From Solirubrobacterales bacterium (GTDB taxonomy: Bacteria > Actinomycetota > Thermoleophilia > Solirubrobacterales > Solirubrobacteraceae), in assembly GCA_019240655.1 (NCBI GenBank), contig JAFAXX010000088.1, forward strand, positions 1-32,320: a DNA stretch of 32,320 nucleotides. The letters run 5' to 3'. A model generated the notes under the pieces. The model did no database searches. It saw nothing but the letters and a program-made list of their open reading frames with translations, and had not been told where the DNA came from. Below, in pieces: positions 7,511-13,420 of the stretch (position 1 is the stretch's first letter; every line of letters starts with the position of its first letter). The translations under genes and the position numbers were made by a program.

Positions 7511-7810
7511 ATGGCCCTCCTCGCCTCGTCGCTCGTCGACTGGAACGCACTCGGGAAGATCGCCCTGGCGGCGCTGATCTGCGGCGCCGGGGTGGTCATC
7601 GCCTTCGGGCTGCTGCTTCTCGGCCTCAAGTGGGCGCGCGGGCACGATGGGCCGGCCGGGCGCCTCGCCGGCGTCAGCCTGAGCGCAGTGTGCGCTGTCT
7701 TCGTCGCCGCCGCGGTGGTGATCGGGATCTATGCGATCGCGAAGAAGCCATCGACCGCCAAGAAGCCCTCGAAGTCGAAGTCGGCGGCGCTCGTCGTGGG
7801 GAGCGACTAG
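7511..7810 (+). CDS. Small two-helix membrane protein cotranscribed with Pit
   Basis: A 99-residue protein I do not recognise. It shows two predicted membrane helices (about residues 15-39, IALAALICGAGVVIAFGLLLL, and 53-78, VSLSAVCAVFVAAAVVIGIYAI). A basic loop KWARGHDGPAGR lies between them, and a lysine/serine-rich tail (KKPSTAKKPSKSKS) should be cytoplasmic by the positive-inside rule. The start codon comes 1 bp after the Pit stop. Location suggests an accessory role to the phosphate transporter, for example stability or regulation. That is inference from position only. Confidence 0.75.
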   Translation: MALLASSLVDWNALGKIALAALICGAGVVIAFGLLLLGLKWARGHDGPAGRLAGVSLSAVCAVFVAAAVVIGIYAIAKKPSTAKKPSKSKSAALVVGSD

Positions 7811-7824
7811 CGCTCAGGCGAGCG
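7811..7824. terminator. Hairpin between convergent genes
   Basis: CGCTC AGGC GAGCG pairs perfectly (5 bp, 4-base loop) at the junction where the plus-strand gene ends (7810) and the minus-strand gene ends (7814). No T-tract on either strand. Possible bidirectional terminator. Confidence 0.3.
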
Positions 7825-8512
7825 TCCGGCCCAGGAACTCCCGGGTGATCTTCCAGGCGCGCGCCGCCGGCGCGGGGCGCCAGAACATCTCGGACTCGTG
7901 GTTGTCGAACGCGTGGCCTCCGTCGGGCTGGATGTGGCATTCCCAGCCGGGATGCTCGGCGGCGGCCCGGCACACGCGCTCGGCGGCCGCGAGCGGGATG
8001 AACTGGTCCTCGGCACCGAAGTGGAAGAGCACCGGGCAGCGGATCCGTTCGGCGCGGTCGAGCGAGTCGGGTATCGTCGAGCCGTAGTAGCAGACCGCCG
8101 CGGCCGGGTCGGACCCCGCGGCCACCTCGTAGGCGAGGCTGCCGCCCAGGCAGAACCCGAGCACGGCGACCGGCCGCTCGCCCACCTCCGGCCGTTTCCG
8201 CAGGTCGGCCAGCGCGGCGATCGAGTCCTCGACCGCCCCGGCGTGGTCGAGACGCTGCACCGCCGCGAAGGCGCGACGAAGCCCCGCCTCGTCGTGGTCG
8301 AGCTCGAGGCCCGGCTCGGTGCGGCGATAGAGATCGGGCGCGAGCGCGACGTAGCCGAGCTCGGCCAGCCGCTCGGTGGCGCGCCGGATGTAGGGGCCGA
8401 CGCCGAAGATCTCCATCAGCACGAGCACCCCCGGCCCGCTGCCCGACTGAGGGACCGACAGGTGGCCGCCGATGCGACCGCCCTCGGGTGCGTGGATCTC
8501 GGTGGCCGGCAT
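7814..8512 (-). CDS. Dienelactone hydrolase family protein
   Basis: Cytoplasmic alpha/beta hydrolase of 232 residues, the usual length for carboxymethylenebutenolidases. The nucleophile elbow reads GFCLGG with Cys121; Asp169 (GAEDQF) and His200 (DGGHAF) complete the Cys-Asp-His triad. ILE/MEIFG at 34-37 with R43-R44 matches the substrate-pocket region of the family. The classical member opens dienelactone in chlorocatechol breakdown, but most chromosomal homologues act on other lactones or esters, so the substrate is left open. A TACGCT box sits 8 bases before the ATG with no Shine-Dalgarno. The gene lies downstream of the acyl-CoA dehydrogenase but is separated from it by a strong hairpin, so it is probably transcribed on its own. 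Confidence 0.92.
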   Translation of the reverse strand: MPATEIHAPEGGRIGGHLSVPQSGSGPGVLVLMEIFGVGPYIRRATERLAELGYVALAPDLYRRTEPGLELDHDEAGLRRAFAAVQRLDHAGAVEDSIAALADLRKRPEVGERPVAVLGFCLGGSLAYEVAAGSDPAAAVCYYGSTIPDSLDRAERIRCPVLFHFGAEDQFIPLAAAERVCRAAAEHPGWECHIQPDGGHAFDNHESEMFWRPAPAARAWKITREFLGRTLA

Positions 8513-8520
8513 GGCGCGGA

Positions 8521-8526
8521 AGCGTA
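8521..8526 (-). promoter_or_regulatory. Putative -10 box (TACGCT) of the dienelactone hydrolase gene
   Basis: On the minus strand TACGCT (8526-8521) fits TAnnnT and ends 8 bases before the ATG at 8512; no Shine-Dalgarno is present. Suggests a near-leaderless start. No -35 recognised. Confidence 0.4.
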
Positions 8527-8532
8527 ACCGCG

Positions 8533-8554
8533 GGGGCCGCCGAATGGCGGCCCC
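8533..8554 (-). terminator. Strong hairpin after acyl-CoA dehydrogenase gene
   Basis: Nine perfectly paired bases, GGGGCCGCC (8533-8541) with GGCGGCCCC (8546-8554), around a 4-base loop, 16 bases after the stop at 8570. No T-tract follows, as is common for terminators of GC-rich actinomycetes. Confidence 0.55.
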
Positions 8555-8569
8555 GGTAGATAACTGCCC

Positions 8570-9742
8570 TCAGGCGGCGGTGGCCGCCGGCTTCTCGGTC
8601 CGCCGCGGGAGCAGCGTCTCGCGCGCGATCACCAGCCGCTGGATCTGTGCGGTCCCCTCGTAGAGCTGGAGGATCTTGGCGTCGCGCATCAGCTTCTCGA
8701 CCGGATACTCCTTGATGAACCCGTAGCCGCCGTAAACCTGGACCGCGTCGGTGGTGACCTCCATCGCGGTGTCGGCGGCGAAGCGCTTGGCATGCGAGGA
8801 CTCGAGCGTGTTGCGCTTGCCCTGGTCGAGCAGCACCGCCGAATTCCACGTGGCGAGCCGGGCGAGGTGCACCTTGGTGGCCATGTCGGCGATCATGAAC
8901 TGGATCCCCTGGTGCATCGCGATCGGGACGCCGAATTGGACCCGTTGCTTGGAGTACTCGATCGCGAACTCCATCGCTGCGCGGGCGACGCCGACGCCCA
9001 TCGCAGCCACGCCGGGCCGCGTCCGGTCAAGCGTCATCATCGCGATCTTGAAGCCCCGGTTCTCCTCGCCCACGAGGTGGTTGAGCGGGATCTCGACGTC
9101 GTTGAACGAGATCGTCGCCGTGTTGGAGGCGCGCTGGCCCATCTTGTCCTCGTGCTTGTCGACCACCACGCCGGCGTCGCGCGGCACGATGAAACACGAG
9201 ATGCCACGGTGGCCGGCTTCGCGGTCGGTCTTGGCGTAGACCGTGTACCAGTTGGCGTACTCGCCGTTGGTGATGAAGCACTTCGAGCCGTTGATGACCC
9301 ACTTGTCGCCCCGCCGGACGGCGGTCGTCTTCATCCCGGAGACATCTGAGCCGGCGTCCGGCTCGGTCAGGCAGAAGGAGGCGAGCAGCGGAGCCTCGCC
9401 GAGGCGGCCGAGGTACTCCTTCTTCAGCTCTTCGGAGGCGGCGAGGGCGATCGGCGCGCTGGCCAGGCCGTTGCATGTCAGCGAGGTGCCGATGCCCGAG
9501 CAGCCCCACGCTAGCTCCTCCTGGATGATTGCGCCGTCGAGGTAGCCGAGCCCCGACCCCCCGTAATCGGCGGGAAGATGGGTGTTCATCAGCCCGAGCT
9601 CCCAGGCCTTCTCGAGGATCTCCTGCGGCCAGGTGCCCTCCTTGTCGTATTCCCAGGCGACGGGCCGAATTTCCTTCTCGGCGAACTCGTGCGCCATCTC
9701 CCGCATGCTCTTCTGCTCGTCGGTGAGCGTGAAATCAACCAC
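8570..9742 (-). CDS. Acyl-CoA dehydrogenase
   Basis: FAD-dependent enzyme of 390 residues that introduces the alpha-beta double bond into acyl-CoA. It starts with [22 protein letters not shown]. It carries the two family signatures ([18 protein letters not shown] in the beta domain and [23 protein letters not shown] in the C-terminal domain) and the catalytic base Glu362 in LYEGTAQIQ, the position used by short/medium-chain enzymes. The start is the GTG at 9742-9740: an AAGGAG sequence lies 9 bases upstream, and the protein then begins exactly at the conserved N-terminus. An in-frame ATG 51 bases further upstream would add an unconserved Arg-rich stretch. A TetR-type palindrome lies about 80-90 bp upstream. 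Probably feeds the hydratase/dehydrogenase steps encoded at 589-2530. Confidence 0.95.
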   Translation of the reverse strand: MVDFTLTDEQKSMREMAHEFAEKEIRPVAWEYDKEGTWPQEILEKAWELGLMNTHLPADYGGSGLGYLDGAIIQEELAWGCSGIGTSLTCNGLASAPIALAASEELKKEYLGRLGEAPLLASFCLTEPDAGSDVSGMKTTAVRRGDKWVINGSKCFITNGEYANWYTVYAKTDREAGHRGISCFIVPRDAGVVVDKHEDKMGQRASNTATISFNDVEIPLNHLVGEENRGFKIAMMTLDRTRPGVAAMGVGVARAAMEFAIEYSKQRVQFGVPIAMHQGIQFMIADMATKVHLARLATWNSAVLLDQGKRNTLESSHAKRFAADTAMEVTTDAVQVYGGYGFIKEYPVEKLMRDAKILQLYEGTAQIQRLVIARETLLPRRTEKPAATAA

Positions 9743-9818
9743 GGTGGGTGTCTCCTTCGCGAACGGACGCCGAGCGCGGTGGCGTCCCGCCAACCGGCCT
9801 CGACGTCCCAGCCATAGA

Positions 9819-9834
9819 TTGACTAGTCAGTCAA
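9819..9834. promoter_or_regulatory. TetR-type palindrome between divergent genes
   Basis: TTGACT (9819-9824) AGTC AGTCAA (9829-9834), perfect 6-bp arms; the inner GACTAGTC (9821-9828) is itself palindromic. Palindromes of this TTGACnnnnnGTCAA style are typical operators of TetR regulators of fatty-acid degradation. It sits between the acyl-CoA dehydrogenase gene and the divergent gene at 9860. No TetR gene is in the window. Confidence 0.55.
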
Positions 9835-9859
9835 CACTGCAGGATAGCCGACCGCACGC

Positions 9860-10339
9860 GTGCGCAAGACTGCAGGCGTGCAGCAGGCGTTCGGCACGGT
9901 GATCTGGATCGTCTGCGCCGCAGCCGCGGTCGCCGCGCTCGCGCTGCTCGTGCGCAGCGGCCAGACGTGGGAGGAGCTCCGCCGCCGCGAGCTGGTGCGC
10001 GACCGCGATGCCCCCGCCGGTGAAGCGCCGGGATCGGCGGCCGCGACCGCCGAGCGCGACGCCGAGATCCGCGCGATGCTCGAGGCCGGCAACGCCCGTC
10101 GCCGGCGCCGCGGTGAAGCGCCGCTCGACGTCGAACGGGAGCTCGCGCGGTTGACGGCCGCCGCGTCCCCGCCGGTCGACCCGGCTCTGCGGGCGGAGAT
10201 CCGTCAGCTGGTCATCGCCCGCAATCACCGGCGGGTACGCGCGGGGCGCGCCCCGCTCGACGTCGAGGCCGAGATCGAGCGCGAGATCCGCGATTTCGGT
10301 CATCTCCAGGGACGCCCTTCAGATAGGCTGGGCGCATGA
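9860..10339 (+). CDS. Membrane-anchored protein with a duplicated Arg-rich motif
   Basis: About 159 residues, family not recognised. An N-terminal membrane helix (TVIWIVCAAAAVAALALLV, about residues 12-30) is followed by a charged cytoplasmic region. That region contains one motif twice: EIRAMLEAGNARRRRRGEAPLDVERELARL (about 74-103, split here as EIRAMLEAGNARRRRR plus GEAPLDVERELARL) and EIRQLVIARNHRRVRAG plus RAPLDVEAEIERE (about 121-150). The shared core is EIRxφφxxxNxRRxRxGxAPLDVExEφ, predicted helical. Start GTG at 9860; a second GTG at 9878 is equally possible. It ends in an ATGA overlap with the acidic protein gene, though that gene also has its own -10-like box. Function unknown; a short internal duplication suggests a repeated binding helix. 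Confidence 0.7.
   Translation: MRKTAGVQQAFGTVIWIVCAAAAVAALALLVRSGQTWEELRRRELVRDRDAPAGEAPGSAAATAERDAEIRAMLEAGNARRRRRGEAPLDVERELARLTAAASPPVDPALRAEIRQLVIARNHRRVRAGRAPLDVEAEIEREIRDFGHLQGRPSDRLGA
10324..10329 (+). promoter_or_regulatory. Putative -10 box (TAGGCT), leaderless spacing
   Basis: TAGGCT followed by exactly 6 bases and then the ATG at 10336: the spacing that puts the transcription start on the A of the start codon. It lies inside the end of the preceding gene. Confidence 0.45.
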
Positions 10340-10647
10340 TGGCCGATGCACGCAAGTTCGAGCTCGACGAGCTCGTGAACCGTCCCGGTACCTACTTCAA
10401 CCCCCAGACGGAGGTGCTCGTCGTCGTCGACGACTCGCCCGAGCTCGACGCCGAGATCTTCAACATGGAGGAGTACGAGGGAGCCGACTGGGTGCTGATC
10501 TCCGACGAGACGCCAGTGGACGAGAACCGACGCGACGAGCTGCTCGAGACCTTCCAGGTCGGCCACCGATCCGGCGCCGCGGTCGGCGCGGGCGACGACG
10601 ACTTCGACGAGCTCGACGAGGATGAGGACGAGCTCGAGCTCGAGTAG
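10336..10647 (+). CDS. Small acidic protein of unknown function
   Basis: A 103-residue soluble protein (MMADARKFELDELV). The first 80 residues look folded, with alternating hydrophobic positions (TEVLVVVDDSPELDAEIF, ADWVLISDETPVDE). The last 20 residues are almost only Asp and Glu (DDDFDELDEDEDELELE). I do not recognise the family. Start overlaps the previous stop (ATGA), and there is a second ATG directly after the first. The acidic tail might bind basic proteins or ions, or mimic nucleic acid, but nothing in the sequence decides this. Convergent with the lipoprotein gene, 9 bp between stops. Confidence 0.7.
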   Translation: MMADARKFELDELVNRPGTYFNPQTEVLVVVDDSPELDAEIFNMEEYEGADWVLISDETPVDENRRDELLETFQVGHRSGAAVGAGDDDFDELDEDEDELELE

Positions 10648-10656
10648 GCCCGGCGC

Positions 10657-11628
10657 CTAAGTACCGGCGACGCTCTCGAGCGGCCGCTCGAACGCCCGGA
10701 GCTGCCCGGCGAGCTCGGTGTACGGCTGAACCGTCGCCGGGGCGGTGATCGTCTGCGGCTGGTTGAGCTCGGCGTACTGGATCGTCAGTCCGATCGCCGC
10801 CGTGCCGGTGCCGGCGACGGTCGGGCTCTGGCCGGGGAAGGTTGCCCTCAGAGCCACCTGCAGCCTGCGCAGGGTCTTGTCGGCGGTGCCGGTCCAGACG
10901 TCGACCGTCGGGTCGTGGACCGCCTTCACGATGCGGCCGCGAGCGCTCGCCGAGAGGCCACTCGAGAACCGCTCCGTGCCGGACGCGCCGACCGCCGAGG
11001 CGTGGCGAAGAAACGTGCTCAGATCCGCGACGAGGGCGGCAACGTCGACACCGGCGCGAATGTGCGTCGTGCCGGCGCCGCCCACGAAGTCGTGGGAGCC
11101 GACCACGGTCGCGTTGCGCAGCCACTGGAGCGGGTGGATGCCGAGCTTTGCGAGCGTTCCCGCCCCCGAGCCGCCGCTCGAGGCTGAGGACAGCTCGGCG
11201 AAGCTTGCCTCGAGCCTCTGAAAGGTGGCGGCCGGCAGCCGGTACCCGGCGCCCCGGAGCATCACGTACCCGGCCGTGCCGGTAGAGAGGATCACGATCG
11301 AGCCGCGCTTGCCTTCGCCGGCCAGCGTGACCGTGAAGCTCGACGCCGGCAGCCGCCCGGGACCGCGGCTCTGGAACGGACCGCCGAGCGAGACGGTGAC
11401 GGGGCCGGCCTGCGGGCTCGAGCCCGAGCGCTCGATGCTCAGCTCTACGCTCACGTCCCCGCTGGTGACGTTGTGAGTTCCGCTGAACGTCTCCGCGAGA
11501 AGCTGCTTCGCCGCCCCCGCGCCGCCTCCCGCGCCGCCGCACGCGGCCACGGCCACGACCACGGCCAGGGCCAGGCTGAGTGCGGCGCCGGTGAATCGCC
11601 GCCTCGTGTTCGCATCGTGCCCTGGCAT
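10657..11628 (-). CDS. Secreted lipoprotein (LppX/LprG-like fold suspected)
   Basis: A 323-residue exported protein. The N-terminus NTRRRFTGAALSLALAVVVAVAAC is a lipoprotein signal peptide split into an Arg-rich n-region (8-11), a hydrophobic core and a lipobox VAAC with Cys30 as the lipidation site. A Gly/Ala linker follows. The mature part is rich in Ser/Thr/Gly with alternating hydrophobicity (VSVELSIERSG, SFTVTLAGEGKRGSIVIL). It contains an LGIHPLQWLRNATVVG-like segment and a DVAALVADLSTFL helix, reminiscent of LppX/LprAFG-type lipid-carrying lipoproteins. That assignment rests on pattern only. Start ATG at 11628 is chosen over one 45 bases upstream because GAGGAGGGAC precedes it and the signal peptide begins properly. 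Divergent from the ArsA-like gene. Confidence 0.82.
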   Translation of the reverse strand: MPGHDANTRRRFTGAALSLALAVVVAVAACGGAGGGAGAAKQLLAETFSGTHNVTSGDVSVELSIERSGSSPQAGPVTVSLGGPFQSRGPGRLPASSFTVTLAGEGKRGSIVILSTGTAGYVMLRGAGYRLPAATFQRLEASFAELSSASSGGSGAGTLAKLGIHPLQWLRNATVVGSHDFVGGAGTTHIRAGVDVAALVADLSTFLRHASAVGASGTERFSSGLSASARGRIVKAVHDPTVDVWTGTADKTLRRLQVALRATFPGQSPTVAGTGTAAIGLTIQYAELNQPQTITAPATVQPYTELAGQLRAFERPLESVAGT

Positions 11629-11667
11629 GTCCCTCCTCAGCGATGGCGGCCGAGCGCGGCCCGAATG

Positions 11668-11673
11668 TAGCAT
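11668..11673 (+). promoter_or_regulatory. Putative -10 box (TAGCAT) of the ArsA-family gene
   Basis: TAGCAT ends 8 bases before the ATG at 11682. There is no Shine-Dalgarno sequence in front of that ATG, so transcription and translation probably start close together. Confidence 0.4.
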
Positions 11674-11681
11674 CGCCGCGG

Positions 11682-12866
11682 ATGAAGCCTCCGCGCACGA
11701 TCCTCTACACCGGCAAGGGCGGCGTTGGCAAGACCTCGGTGGCCGCGTGCACGGCCCGGCGCTGCGCGGCCGCCGGTCTGCGCACGCTGATCATCTCGAC
11801 CGATCCGGCCCACAGCCTCTCCGAGTCACTCGAGGTGACGCTCGGGTCCGAGCCCGTGCCGGCCGGCAAGCGGCTGTGGGGTCAGGAGGTCCGGGCGCAG
11901 GAGGAGATGGAGCGTCACTGGTCCGGCGTCCAGGGGTGGCTCGGGGAGCTGTTGATCGAGCGAGGCGTCGATCGCATCTCGGCCGAGGAGCTGACCGTCC
12001 CGCCCGGGCTGGACGAGCTGTTCTCACTGCTGCGACTCCAGCGCGCGCACGACGCCGGCGAGTGGGACGCGATCGTGGTCGACTGCGCGCCCACCGGGGA
12101 GACGCTCCGGCTGCTGGCGTTCCCCGACATCGCGCGGTGGTGGATCGAGAAGGTCTTCCCGGTCGAGCGGCAGCTGCTGGCCGCCGCGCGCCCGATCGCG
12201 CGGTCGCTGCTCGACATCTCGCTGCCCGGGCGCGCCGTGTTCGCCGACCTGCACCGGCTCTCGGAGAATTTGATCGCGATGAACGAGACGCTCCGGGACC
12301 GCGAGCGCTCGACCATTCGCCTCGTGATGACGCCTGACCGGATGGTGATCGGCGAGGCCATGCGGACCTTCACCTACCTCAACCTGTATGGCTATCTGAC
12401 GGATGCGGTGGTCGTAAACCGCGTCTTCCCGCCCGGCGTGGGCGACTACTTCTCGGGGTGGCGCCGGCTGCAGGAGGAGCAGCTCGAGCTGGTCCGCTCG
12501 GCGTTCGCCCCGGTGCCGGTCCTGTGCGCCCCCTACTTCGCGCAGGAGGTGCTCGGCAGCGAGATGCTCGACCGCCTGGCCGAGGAGCTGTTCGCGGCGT
12601 CCGGGTTCGATCCATGGGCAGTCCTCCACCACGCCCTGACCCAGGAGCTCGAGGTCTCTAAGCGCCAAGCCAAGCTTCGCCTGGCACTGCCGTTCGCCGA
12701 GAAAGGCGACGTGTCGCTGAAGAAGATCGGCCTCGAGCTGATCGTGCGCGTGGACGGCCACAAGCGAACGGTGATGCTCCCGGCCGCCCTCGGCGCGTTC
12801 CGACCCCGCGCCGCGACGTTTGCCGGCGGCGCCCTCGAGGTGACCTTTGACGGCGCCGGCGCCTAG
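11682..12866 (+). CDS. ArsA/Get3-family ATPase with C-terminal HSP20-like domain
   Basis: A 394-residue deviant-Walker P-loop ATPase. The P-loop GKGGVGKT (11-18) has the signature first lysine; switch I is STDPAHSLSESL (39-50), and switch II is DCAPTGETLRLL (134-145). The TRC40/Get3 family uses ATP to move membrane-protein clients; bacterial ArsA proteins power arsenite export. There is no ars gene nearby, and the C-terminal 70 residues (ELIVRVDGHKRTVMLP to GGALEVTFDGAG) form the ArsA_HSP20-like beta domain of actinobacterial relatives, so an arsenic role is unlikely. ATG at 11682 is chosen because the protein begins directly with the conserved strand RTILYTGKGG. The next gene starts 11 bp after the stop. 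Confidence 0.93.
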   Translation: MKPPRTILYTGKGGVGKTSVAACTARRCAAAGLRTLIISTDPAHSLSESLEVTLGSEPVPAGKRLWGQEVRAQEEMERHWSGVQGWLGELLIERGVDRISAEELTVPPGLDELFSLLRLQRAHDAGEWDAIVVDCAPTGETLRLLAFPDIARWWIEKVFPVERQLLAAARPIARSLLDISLPGRAVFADLHRLSENLIAMNETLRDRERSTIRLVMTPDRMVIGEAMRTFTYLNLYGYLTDAVVVNRVFPPGVGDYFSGWRRLQEEQLELVRSAFAPVPVLCAPYFAQEVLGSEMLDRLAEELFAASGFDPWAVLHHALTQELEVSKRQAKLRLALPFAEKGDVSLKKIGLELIVRVDGHKRTVMLPAALGAFRPRAATFAGGALEVTFDGAGA

Positions 12867-12869
12867 ACT
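12840..12869 (+). promoter_or_regulatory. Putative promoter of the gene at 12878
   Basis: GTGACC (12840-12845), 18 bp, TAGACT (12864-12869, sharing the TAG stop of the ATPase gene), then 8 bases to the GTG start. Near-leaderless arrangement, inside the end of the preceding gene. Confidence 0.35.
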
Positions 12870-12877
12870 CGACCCCG

Positions 12878-13303
12878 GTGCAGGCAGGCGGCGAACCAGA
12901 CTCGCAGGACACCCTCCGGCGGCTCGAGGAGCGACTCGACCGCGCGTCCGATCTGGCCGAGCGCCTGCTCGCCGAAGCGGCGGCTGGCACCGGCGCCACC
13001 GCCGCGCGGCTGAGCGGCGGCACGGACACGCCGCCGTCCGGGTGGCAGTTTCGCCGCCCGCCGACCGCCGAGCCACGCGCGAGCGACGCCGACGCGGATG
13101 GCGATGCCGACGGCGACGCCGAGCGCGTTGTGGCCTTTGTGCGCGGCCTCGGTGAGCTCGTGCCGGCCGACATGCAGGAGCGCCTTCTCGAGGCGCTGCG
13201 GCAGCTGCTGCTGGCGATCCAGGCAGTGGTCGATTGGTACCTCGAGCGGCTCGAGCAGCGGCACGCGCAGGCGGCGCCGGTCGAGGACATACCCGTCCTT
13301 TAG
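12878..13303 (+). CDS. Small protein of unknown function downstream of ArsA-like ATPase
   Basis: A 141-residue soluble protein from a GTG start. Three parts are visible: an N-terminal helix with heptad-like charge (TLRRLEERLDRASDLAERLLAEAA, in two stretches, about 11-34), a disordered middle (GGTDTPPSGWQFRRPPTAEP and an Asp/Ala/Gly run ADADGDADGDAE), and a C-terminal amphipathic helical hairpin (about 84-130, VVAFVRGLGELVPADMQERL and EALRQLLLAIQAVVDWYLERLEQR). No membrane helix of full length, though the last helix is very hydrophobic and could be a client-like or membrane-peripheral segment. It follows the ATPase by 11 bp and is probably cotranscribed. Family not recognised; a partner or client of the ATPase is a position-based guess. 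Confidence 0.7.
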   Translation: MQAGGEPDSQDTLRRLEERLDRASDLAERLLAEAAAGTGATAARLSGGTDTPPSGWQFRRPPTAEPRASDADADGDADGDAERVVAFVRGLGELVPADMQERLLEALRQLLLAIQAVVDWYLERLEQRHAQAAPVEDIPVL

Positions 13304-13331
13304 GACGCTCGCGCGGCGCCGCCGCGGTTCG

Positions 13332-13359
13332 CCCGCCACCTCGTCGACGAGACGGCGGG
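13332..13359. repeat. Long imperfect inverted repeat (possible terminator)
   Basis: CCCGCC (13332-13337) pairs with GGCGGG (13354-13359). Inside, CTCGT (13340-13344) pairs with ACGAG (13347-13351), with AC facing AC between the two stems. Located 29 bases after the stop at 13303 and 20 bases before a -10-like TACAAT. Without a T-tract it could be a terminator or an operator. Confidence 0.45.
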
Positions 13360-13378
13360 TGACCGGTATGGCGGCGCC

Positions 13379-13384
13379 TACAAT
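13379..13384 (+). promoter_or_regulatory. Strong -10 box (TACAAT) with leaderless spacing
   Basis: TACAAT is the best -10 match in this part of the window. Exactly 6 bases separate it from a GTG at 13391, so the transcript should begin at or next to that codon. No -35 element recognised at 16-18 bp. Confidence 0.55.
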
Positions 13385-13390
13385 CGGGGC

Positions 13391-13420
13391 GTGGCGCGCA
13401 CGTTGAGCCTCAGCGGATGA
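13391..13420 (+). CDS. Possible 9-codon leaderless leader peptide
   Basis: GTG at 13391 is placed as a leaderless start behind TACAAT. The frame reads MARTLSLSG and stops at TGA 13418-13420, overlapping the ATG of the membrane-protein gene (13417) as ATGA. That gene has no convincing Shine-Dalgarno sequence, so a ribosome finishing the short frame could restart on it. The peptide shows no clear attenuation signature. Too short for statistics; its support is the promoter spacing and exact overlap. Confidence 0.35.
   Translation: MARTLSLSG

Noticed and set aside
9743..9793. N-terminal extension of the acyl-CoA dehydrogenase to an upstream ATG
   Set aside because: It adds an unconserved Arg-rich segment that spans the ribosome-binding site of the GTG at 9742.
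10460..11698. 412-codon minus-strand frame overlapping the lipoprotein
   Set aside because: Arg-rich shadow in another frame; the lipoprotein frame has a proper signal peptide, lipobox and ribosome site.
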